DNA of 37,284 nucleotides from an uncultured Olsenella sp. Lineage in GTDB: Bacteria; Actinomycetota; Coriobacteriia; Coriobacteriales; Atopobiaceae. Shown here one piece after another: positions 31,240 to 37,284 of the stretch (its first letter is position 1; the number at the start of each line of letters is the position of its first letter). The notes under the pieces were generated by a model, which ran no database searches, was not told the DNA's origin, and saw only the letters and a program-made list of their open reading frames with translations. A program made the translations under genes and the position numbers. The stretch spans positions 1-37,284 of the forward strand of contig OMVS01000011.1 of assembly GCA_900314575.1 (NCBI GenBank). The letters are read 5' to 3'.

Positions 31240-31982
31240 CACGCCGCCGACAGACGAGCGCGGTCCATGAAGCCCGGCTAGCCGATGTGAATCTGAGCTA
31301 GGCTTGCCTGGGCGACCACCGCCCCGACTCCACGGGCTGGCACCACTGCGGCGCGGCCATCACGGTGGCGCCAGCGCCACTGCGTGCGTCCATCACGGCG
31401 ATGCGGACATCACAACAACATAACAAGTGCATGCGACATCTGCGGGCATTCATCTTCGGCTTCGAGCAGCAGTAACAGGACGACTCCGCTCGCAAGACAT
31501 CAAGATAGTCTGGCCTCAAGAGGGTCGGTTGCCAACTGCAGCCGGTTGCCAACAGCAGTCTGCGTCGCATCGGGCGGCCCACATACCGCAACACTCGTCT
31601 ATGGAGAGATATCGTTCGTCTTGGCCTGATCTGAGCGGTTCGAAGCAATCGGAATCTCACCGTATCGCCGGATCGCTACCCGGTTGGCCTCCGAAGACGT
31701 GCCACGAGCCTCGGTCCGAGAGGCCCCGCTTCATGACGCCCGGCGGATCGTAGGCACCTTGCGGGCAATGCTAGAATCACCCGATGGAGGAGGGGCCTTC
31801 CGGGGGGCGTCCCAGCTGCGACCGGGCGTCCCAGCTGCGACCGGACGTCGGACGTCCCGGCGAAGTGCCAATACCCGCCAGGAAGTCCCGACACCACCCG
31901 GCGGCCGTGCTCGAAGCCCCTGCCGCCGAGCCCGCAGCGCCCGCCCGCCTCGTCGCAAGACCGACCACACGGAGAACAGCCC
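31240..31982. other. 743-bp intergenic region without a credible gene
   Basis: Composition is lower in GC from about 31400 to 31640. I see a hairpin GTGGCGC/GCGCCAC (31365-31380), a direct repeat of CGGTTGCCAAC (31526 and 31543), an extended -10 box TGCTAGAAT (31769-31777) that may serve the HAD gene, and two tandem 19-bp copies (31807-31825, 31826-31844). Open frames here have no domain, poor start signals and look random. Confidence 0.6.
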
Positions 31983-32681
31983 ATGCCAGACGCCACTAAC
32001 CAGACCTCACCTGCGCCCGTCCTCGACGGCGTCATCTTCGACATGGACGGCCTGATGGTCGACACCGAACCAATCTGGACCAGAGCCTGGGCGCCGACGC
32101 TCAAGGAGTTCGGCATCCATGAGGTCCCCGAGGGGCTTCCGGACGCCTGCCGCGGTACGGCCGGAAGCTCCACTGCCGAGCAAATCGAGCGGTACCTCGG
32201 GAATGGCGTCGACGCCCTCGCCATCTTCCGACGGCTCGACGAGGTCGGCAGCGAGCTCACCCTCAGGGAGGCCACCAAGAAGCCGGGGCTCGACGAGATT
32301 CTCGCCTACCTGGAGAAGAGAGGCATCCCGACGGCGGTCGCCAGCTCCGGCGGAATCGACAGAATCATCGCCCAGCTCGAGAGGCTCGGCCTGCGCGAGC
32401 ACTTCGCAACAATCGTCAGCGGCCAAAACCTCGAGCACCCCAAGCCGGCACCCGACGTCTTCCTGCTTGCCGCAGGCCAGTTGGGGGTGCAGCCCGAGAA
32501 GACCATCGTGCTCGAAGACGCCCCTGCGGGCATCACCGCGGCGCATGCAGGTGGCTTCGTGCCGATCATGGTCCCAGACCAGGTCGCCCCTACGCCAGAG
32601 ATCAGGGAGAAGGCCTTCGCCGTCTGCATCGACCTCCTCGCGGTACGCGACCTCATCGACCGGACTTGGCCCGAGCGCTAG
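31983..32681 (+). CDS. HAD superfamily hydrolase, subfamily IA (beta-phosphoglucomutase/phosphatase-like)
   Basis: The 232-aa protein has the HAD motifs in order: GVIFDMDGLMVDTEPIW (nucleophile Asp at about residue 20, acid Asp two later), PTAVASSGGIDRI (motif II, Ser), Lys in LEHPKPAPDVFLLAAGQLGV (motif III) and KTIVLEDAPAGITAAHAGG (motif IV). A helical cap lies between motifs I and II. Members dephosphorylate or isomerise sugar phosphates; the substrate is not readable. GGAG lies nine bases before the ATG. It converges on htpG. Confidence 0.9.
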   Translation: MPDATNQTSPAPVLDGVIFDMDGLMVDTEPIWTRAWAPTLKEFGIHEVPEGLPDACRGTAGSSTAEQIERYLGNGVDALAIFRRLDEVGSELTLREATKKPGLDEILAYLEKRGIPTAVASSGGIDRIIAQLERLGLREHFATIVSGQNLEHPKPAPDVFLLAAGQLGVQPEKTIVLEDAPAGITAAHAGGFVPIMVPDQVAPTPEIREKAFAVCIDLLAVRDLIDRTWPER

Positions 32682-32762
32682 CCACGCGAACCGCCCGACA
32701 CCTGGGGCACGCCGGATGGCGGCTCCCGGTGCCGGGCGTAACGGGCGGACGCCGCCCGGAGG

Positions 32763-34730
32763 CTACATGAGCTGCGTGACGTCCTTCGCGAACTCGACGG
32801 GGTCGTCGATCGGCAGCCCCTCGACGAGAAGCGCCTGGTCGTACAGGATGTGCCCGTAGAGCTTGAGCCTGTCGGCGTCGTCCTTCGCCGCCTGCAGCTT
32901 GCCGAAGACGGGGTGCTTGGGGTTGAGCATGAGCACGCGCTCGGCCTTGGGAGCGTCGCCCATGCCCGGCTGGCCCTGCAGGCGCCGCTCCATGTCGAGC
33001 GAGACGGGACCAGCGGCCGAAACCGTCGCGGGCGTGTCCGCGTCGAGGCTGGCGGAGACCTTGACGTCGGTCACCTTGTCGTCCAAGGACTCCTTAATCG
33101 CCGCGAAGAGGTCCTTGTTCTCCTCGTTGAGCCTCTCGGCCTCCTTCTTCTCGTCCTCCGTCGCGAGGTCGAGGTTCGCGTCCGCGACGTTGGCCAGCTC
33201 GACGTCGCGCGCCTCGCTCCCCTTGTGCTCGGAGTCGCCGGCGACGGCGTCGACGTGGTAGCTGCGCATGAACTGGAACATGAACTCGTCCACGTCCTCG
33301 GTGCAGACGAGCACGTCGTAGCCGTGCGCCAGCGCACCCTTGACCGCGGGCGTCTGCTCAACGAGCTCGCGCGACTCGCCCGAGGCGTAGTAGACCTTGT
33401 CCTGGCCGTCGGCCATCGAGTCCACGTACTCCTTGAGCGTCACCATACCCTGGTTCTTCGCGGACCAGAACAGCAGCAGGTCGGCGAGCTCGGAGGCCTT
33501 GGAGCCATACGAGCTGTAGATGCCGAACTTGAGGCCGCGCCCGAAGTTCTCGAAGAACTTCTCAAACGACTCGCGGTCCTTATCGCGCATGTCCTCGAGC
33601 TCGGAGGTGACCTTCTTCTCGACGCGGCGGGCGATGGCGCGCAGCTGCGCGTTCTGCTGGAGCGTCTCGCGCGAGATGTTGAGCTTCACGTCCGGGGAGT
33701 CCACGATGCCGCGCACGAAGTTGTAGTAGTCGGGCAGCAGGTCGGCGCATTTCTCCTGGATGAGGACGTTGCTGGTGTAGAGCGCGAGGCCCTTCTCGTA
33801 GTCCTTGCTGTAGAGGTCGAACGGCGCCTGGCTGGGGATGAAGAGCAGCGCGTCATAGGAGAGCGTGCCCTCGGCGTGGAAGCTGATCGTGCGCAGGGGG
33901 TCGGCGAAGTCGTGGAAGGTGGACTTGTAGAACTCGTCGTAGTCCTTCTGCTCCACGTCGCCGGAGCGCTTCTTCCAGATCGGCGTCATGGAGTTCAGCG
34001 TCTCGAGCTCCTGGTAGTCCTCGTACTCGGGCTTGTAGTCGTCGCCCGCGTCGGCCGGCTTGGGCTTCTGGCGGCTCTTGGTCACCATCATCGTGATCGG
34101 GTGGCGCACGTAGTTGGAGTACTTCCTGACGAGGTCGCGCAGCCCCCACTCGGAGAGGAAGCGGTCGGTGTCGTCGGCGTCCGTGCTCTTGCGCAGGTAG
34201 AGAATCACGTCGGTGCCGTGGTCGTCGGCTCCGGGGCGCTCGCCCTCGGCCGCGGGCTCGATGGTGTAGCCCTTGACGCCGTCGGACTCCCAGGCGAAGG
34301 CCTGGTCGGCGCCGAAGGCGCGACTCACGACACGGACCTTGTCCGCCACCATGAACGCGGAGTAGAACCCGACGCCGAACTGGCCGATGATGTCCATGTC
34401 ATCGCCCTGGTGCTCGGCGTTCTCCTCCTTGAACTGCTCCGAGCCGGAGTGCGCGATGGTGCCGAGGTTCTTGTCGAGCTCCTCCTCGGTCATGCCGATG
34501 CCGTCGTCCGAGACGGTGATCGTGCGCGCGTCCTTGTCGAAGGACAGGCGGATCGCGAGCGCGGCCTGGTCGACCTTGATGTCGGGGTTGGTGAGGCTCT
34601 CGAAGCTCAGCTTGTCGATGGCGTCCGACGCGTTCGAGATGAGCTCCCTCAGGAAGATCTCCTTGTTGGTGTAGATCGAGTTGATCATGAGGTCGAGCAG
34701 CTTCTTGCTCTCGGTCTTGAACTGCTTCAT
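32763..34730 (-). CDS. htpG: Molecular chaperone HtpG (Hsp90 family)
   Basis: The 655-aa protein has Hsp90 signatures throughout: KQFKTESKKLLDLMINSIYTNKEIFLRELISNASDAIDKL at the N-terminus, ITVSDDGIGMTEEELDKNLGTIAHSGSEQF and GQFGVGFYSAFMVADKVRV in the ATP site, middle-domain TPIWKKRSGDVEQKDYDEFYK, and PDVKLNISRETLQQNAQLRAIARRVEKKV. The C-terminal dimerisation part is present. ATG 34730 starts the conserved N-terminus; AAGGGAAG lies about ten bases upstream. In-frame sequence above it is not family-like. I saw neither a CIRCE element nor a clear HAIR box upstream. Confidence 0.96.
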   Translation of the reverse strand: MKQFKTESKKLLDLMINSIYTNKEIFLRELISNASDAIDKLSFESLTNPDIKVDQAALAIRLSFDKDARTITVSDDGIGMTEEELDKNLGTIAHSGSEQFKEENAEHQGDDMDIIGQFGVGFYSAFMVADKVRVVSRAFGADQAFAWESDGVKGYTIEPAAEGERPGADDHGTDVILYLRKSTDADDTDRFLSEWGLRDLVRKYSNYVRHPITMMVTKSRQKPKPADAGDDYKPEYEDYQELETLNSMTPIWKKRSGDVEQKDYDEFYKSTFHDFADPLRTISFHAEGTLSYDALLFIPSQAPFDLYSKDYEKGLALYTSNVLIQEKCADLLPDYYNFVRGIVDSPDVKLNISRETLQQNAQLRAIARRVEKKVTSELEDMRDKDRESFEKFFENFGRGLKFGIYSSYGSKASELADLLLFWSAKNQGMVTLKEYVDSMADGQDKVYYASGESRELVEQTPAVKGALAHGYDVLVCTEDVDEFMFQFMRSYHVDAVAGDSEHKGSEARDVELANVADANLDLATEDEKKEAERLNEENKDLFAAIKESLDDKVTDVKVSASLDADTPATVSAAGPVSLDMERRLQGQPGMGDAPKAERVLMLNPKHPVFGKLQAAKDDADRLKLYGHILYDQALLVEGLPIDDPVEFAKDVTQLM

Positions 34731-35101
34731 CAGGCAGCGCTTCCCTTCTGTACGACGTGAACAGATTTCCTTGTACCCGGTCAGATAACCTCTATGCGTC
34801 GTCAAGAGAAAATCTCATGCATAGCCGCTTAGATGTCTTTAGGCCTCCGTGCGAGAAGGACCGGCGCCCGCGACGGTCCGGTGCCGGCGGCCCGACGTCC
34901 GCGGTGCCCTGCGCCCGGCCACCCGACGTCCGCGATGCCCGGCGCCCCGGCGTCCGTTGCCGTATCGAAACGCCGCGCCCGAGCAGGCGGTGCGTCGTCT
35001 CCCGAAGCTGTACCATCTCGACCTGCCGCGGACGATAAGCCGCGCGAGAGCCGCGGGCGAGAAGGACGTCGGGCCCGAGGCAACGAGGGACGGAGGGTGC
35101 C
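34731..35101. other. 371-bp divergent region between htpG and the DUF554 gene
   Basis: The left third is AT-richer and should hold the htpG promoter: TTGACG on the minus strand at 34805-34800, but the nearest -10-like TATCTG is only 12 bases away. GAGAAAATCTC lies beside it. The right part has a 31-bp sequence starting CCCGACGTCCGCG in tandem at 34891 and 34922, with several differences. No gene is visible. Confidence 0.5.
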
Positions 35102-35824
35102 ATGCCGGGTGTGGGGACGATAGCGAACGTGGCGGGCGTCGCCGTGGGCGGCTGCCTCGGCGTGCTCGCGTCGCGCTGGATCACACCGCGCCTTCGCGAG
35201 ACCCTCATGGTCGTGATGGGCGTGCTCGTGGTCTTCGTCGGAGTCTCCGGCACGCTGCAGCGCATGCTCGTCGTCGGTCCGGACGGCGGCCTCGCCACGA
35301 CGGGCACGTGGATGGCCATCGTCTCGCTCGTGCTCGGCTCGACGGCGGGCGAGCTGCTCGACCTCGACGGTCTCGTGGAGCGCTTCGGCACCTGGCTGCG
35401 CGACCGGACGGGCAACGGGGGCGACGGCGAGTTCGTGGACGCCTTCGTGTCGGCGTCGCTCACGGTCTGCGTCGGCGCCATGGCCGTCGTCGGCTCCATC
35501 CAGGACGCCCTCTTGCACGACCCGAGCGTCCTTCTCGCCAAGATGGCACTCGACCTGGTGATCGTGATGGTGATGGCGGCGTCGATGGGCAGGGGCTGCA
35601 TCTTCGCGGCCGTGCCGGTCGGCCTGTTCCAGGGTGCGATCGAGCTGCTCAGCGGCCTCGTGCGCCCCGTAATGACCACCGCTGCGCTCGCGGACCTCTC
35701 GCTCGTCGGCAACATGCTGATCTTCTGCGTCGGCGTGAACCTGCTGTTCGACCGCAAGATCCGCGTCGCGAACATGCTGCCGGCGCTCGTGGTCGCCGTC
35801 GCGTGGGCCAACCTGCTGGGCTAG
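35102..35824 (+). CDS. DUF554 family membrane protein (YdfK-like)
   Basis: The 240-aa protein has about six to seven membrane helices and the DUF554 pattern: GTIANVAGVAVGGCLGVLASRWITPRLRETLMVVMGVLVVFVGVSG, AIVSLVLGSTAGELLDLDGLVERFGTWL, FVDAFVSASLTVCVGAMAVVGSIQDAL and VGNMLIFCVGVNLLFDRKIRVANMLPALVVA. The family's function is not established; a transporter is plausible from the repeated Gly-rich helices. GGAGG lies five bases before the ATG. It converges on the second paaK gene. Confidence 0.88.
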   Translation: MPGVGTIANVAGVAVGGCLGVLASRWITPRLRETLMVVMGVLVVFVGVSGTLQRMLVVGPDGGLATTGTWMAIVSLVLGSTAGELLDLDGLVERFGTWLRDRTGNGGDGEFVDAFVSASLTVCVGAMAVVGSIQDALLHDPSVLLAKMALDLVIVMVMAASMGRGCIFAAVPVGLFQGAIELLSGLVRPVMTTAALADLSLVGNMLIFCVGVNLLFDRKIRVANMLPALVVAVAWANLLG

Positions 35825-35895
35825 GCGACAGCGGCCCTGCGCCGGGCCGGCCACGACCCGGCCTTCCCGCCAGAGCCGTGGACGACGGCGCGCCC

Positions 35896-37131
35896 CTACT
35901 CGTAGCGCTCGTCGTACACGCGCCTGGTCTTCTTCTCGCTCCTCGGCAGGAGGCCCATCTCGACGACCTTGACGATCGGCGTGAACCCGATCCGGCTCTT
36001 GACCTCGTGCGCGACCTCGTCGCCGAGCTCCAGGAAGTTCTGCGTACCGTCCGTCTCGACGTAGATGCGCATGGTGTCGCGCCCGTCGAGGTGGCTGATG
36101 CGGATCTGGTACTCGCTCGAGAGCTGGGGGAACCTCTGGAGCACCTCCTCGATCTGCCGCGGGAAGACGTTAACGCCCTTGATCTTCATCATGTCATCCG
36201 AGCGGCCCTGGATCTGGTCGATGCGCGGGTGCGGGTCCCCGCAGGGGCACGGGCCGGGGATGATCCGGCTGATGTCGTGCGTGCGGAAGCGGATCAGCGG
36301 CGCGCCCTCCTTCACGAGCGTCGTGTAGACGACCTCGCCCCACTCGCCGTCGGGCACGGGCTCTCCGGTCTTGGGGTCCACGATCTCGAGGTAGTTGAAG
36401 TCGTCCCAGGTGTGGATGCCGCAGCCACACCTGCAGCTGATGCCCGTGCCGGGCCCGTAGACCTCGGTCAGGCCGTAGATGTCGTACAGCTCGATTCCGA
36501 GGAGCCCCTCGATGCGCGAGCGCATCTTCTGCCCCCAGCGCTCGGAGCCGATGACCCCGCGCCTGAGGTGTATCTGGTCCTGCATCCCGCGCTTCTCGAC
36601 CTCCTCGGCGAGAAGGAGCGCGTAGCTCGAGGTGGCGCACAGGACCGTGGTCTCCATGTCGCACATGAACTTGAGCTGCTTCTCGGTGTTGCCGGGACCC
36701 ATCGGGACCGCCATGGCCCCGAGCCTCTCGACGCCGGCCTGGAAGCCGACCCCCGCCGTCCAGAGGCCGTAGCCGACGGTGATCTGCACGCGGTCCTGGC
36801 GGGTGACGCCCGCCATCTCAAGGCAGCGGGCGAACTGCGTGGCCCAGTCGTCGACGTCCTTCTGCGTGTAGGGGATGATCACGGGCGTGCCCGTGGTGCC
36901 CGAGCTCGAGTGGATGCGCACGATCTCGTCCTCCGGCACCGCCATGAGCCCCAGCGGGTAGGCCGCGCGCAGGTCGGCCTTCTCCGAGAAGGGCAGGCGG
37001 CAGAACTCCTCCGCGGAGGAGACGCCGGTGACGCCCGCCTCCTTGAGGCGCCTGCCGTAGAAGTTGTCGGACTTGCGCAGGCGCTCAATCTGCCTGTTGA
37101 CGAGATCGAGCTGTCGGTCGGAGATCTGCAT
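35896..37131 (-). CDS. paaK: Phenylacetate-CoA ligase family protein, copy 2
   Basis: The 411-aa protein shares the adenylate-forming motifs of copy 1: VRIHSSSGTTGTPVIIPYT, LYDIYGLTEVYGPGTGISCRCGCGIHTW, GEWGEVVYTTLVKEGAPLIRFRTHDISRIIPGPCPCG and DQIQGRSDDMMKIKGVNVFPRQIEEVL. It is 24 residues shorter, mostly at the N-terminus, and carries a cysteine-rich CRCGCG segment after the AMP-binding motif that copy 1 lacks, plus the PCPCG pair seen in both. It probably activates a different aryl acid. AGGAAGG lies three bases before the ATG, and the gene starts 26 bases after the stop of the upstream gene, so the two form an operon. Confidence 0.92.
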   Translation of the reverse strand: MQISDRQLDLVNRQIERLRKSDNFYGRRLKEAGVTGVSSAEEFCRLPFSEKADLRAAYPLGLMAVPEDEIVRIHSSSGTTGTPVIIPYTQKDVDDWATQFARCLEMAGVTRQDRVQITVGYGLWTAGVGFQAGVERLGAMAVPMGPGNTEKQLKFMCDMETTVLCATSSYALLLAEEVEKRGMQDQIHLRRGVIGSERWGQKMRSRIEGLLGIELYDIYGLTEVYGPGTGISCRCGCGIHTWDDFNYLEIVDPKTGEPVPDGEWGEVVYTTLVKEGAPLIRFRTHDISRIIPGPCPCGDPHPRIDQIQGRSDDMMKIKGVNVFPRQIEEVLQRFPQLSSEYQIRISHLDGRDTMRIYVETDGTQNFLELGDEVAHEVKSRIGFTPIVKVVEMGLLPRSEKKTRRVYDERYE

Positions 37132-37157
37132 GAGCCTTCCTAACCTCGCGTCTTGTT

Positions 37158-37284
37158 CTAATCGTCCCGCGCCGGACCCGCGCCGCGCGCAGGCCCCGCC
37201 GTGGTCTCGCCCGCGCCGTGCGCGGCCGCCCAGCCGAGGGCGCGCTCGTTGAGCTCGCGGAAGCGCTCGGGGACGCGCTCCCCC
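37158..37284 (-). CDS. 3' end of a gene upstream of paaK copy 2, possibly a 2-oxoacid:ferredoxin oxidoreductase (IorB-type) subunit
   Basis: Only the last 41 codons are in the window. The frame reads GERVPERFRELNERALGWAA and then a Gly/Ala-rich tail ending RDD before TAG. The 'VPERFRELNERAL' pattern resembles the C-terminal end of gamma-type subunits of 2-oxoacid:ferredoxin oxidoreductases, including indolepyruvate oxidoreductase IorB, which often precedes paaK in anaerobes. The identification rests mostly on that context and is weak; that a coding frame ends here is more certain. Confidence 0.5.
   Translation of the reverse strand, partial: GERVPERFRELNERALGWAAAHGAGETTAGPARGAGPARDD

Noticed and set aside
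31298-31660. 120-codon minus-strand open frame
   Set aside because: No ribosome binding site, no domain, Arg/Cys-rich random composition in a region of mixed GC content.
34731-34860. CIRCE or HAIR heat-shock operator before htpG
   Set aside because: Neither TTAGCACTC-N9-GAGTGCTAA nor a CTTGAGT/ACTCAAG pair is present; the small GAGAAAATCTC repeat is too short to call.
34792-35811. Minus-strand open frames opposite the DUF554 gene
   Set aside because: Thr/Arg/His-rich shadow frames; the plus-strand frame has clear membrane helices and a strong ribosome binding site.

Overview
The window is very GC-rich with strong Shine-Dalgarno sequences and short intergenic spacers. Its gene set (class I DAHP synthase, YitT, C69 dipeptidase, M18 aminopeptidase, two PaaK-type ligases with an ACT partner, YedF, LarC, a mixed-signature phosphofructokinase, DUF554, HtpG) suggests a chromosomal segment of an anaerobic, gut- or oral-type actinobacterium, most likely Coriobacteriia (Olsenella/Atopobium-like). 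This assignment is inference from gene content and composition; no rRNA or tRNA gene was recognised.

Layout. 1-9 kb: a 5'-truncated membrane acyltransferase with an SGNH tail, 2-dehydropantoate reductase, DAHP synthase, a YitT membrane protein, a C69 dipeptidase, a zinc-ribbon membrane protein and a LarC nickel-pincer cofactor protein with a histidine-rich repeat. 9-17 kb: an all-minus-strand envelope and housekeeping block with two secreted coiled-coil proteins of the same plan but different C-terminal domains (CHAP/NlpC-like and 3D/RlpA-like), a prepilin peptidase, a nucleoid-associated NdpA protein, a PPK2 polyphosphate kinase and an LPG-synthase/flippase-type membrane protein. 17-22 kb: a MarR regulator with a perfect 18-bp operator over its own -35 box, a DegV (FakB-like) fatty-acid-binding protein, a YafJ-type glutamine amidotransferase, a YedF-like protein lacking the usual cysteine, and an overlapping paaK-ACT operon closed by a classical terminator. 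22-28 kb: a small acidic unknown protein, M18 aminopeptidase, YfbR-type 5'-deoxynucleotidase, phosphofructokinase and a DEDDh exonuclease.

28.2-32 kb is the accessory-looking part. It has long gene-poor spacers, three 21-bp tandem repeats each holding a 14-bp palindrome, six 16-bp tandem repeats, two 59-bp elements in opposite orientation flanking a second degV gene, a mobilome-type 79-aa protein and an AbiEi-like/DUF559-like protein. 32-37 kb returns to ordinary genes: HAD phosphatase, HtpG, DUF554 and a second paaK preceded by the end of a gene that may encode a 2-oxoacid:ferredoxin oxidoreductase subunit.

The genes that plausibly work together are paaK1-ACT and paaK2 with its upstream gene (aryl-acid activation in aromatic amino-acid fermentation), MarR-DegV (exogenous fatty-acid response), and the two secreted coiled-coil proteins (cell-wall remodelling). 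No complete new multi-gene system is evident. The strongest unexplained signals are non-coding: the inverted 59-bp elements around degV2, the helically phased palindrome array at 28.33 kb, and an orphan regulated promoter with ribosome binding site and start codon but no credible gene at 11.5 kb.
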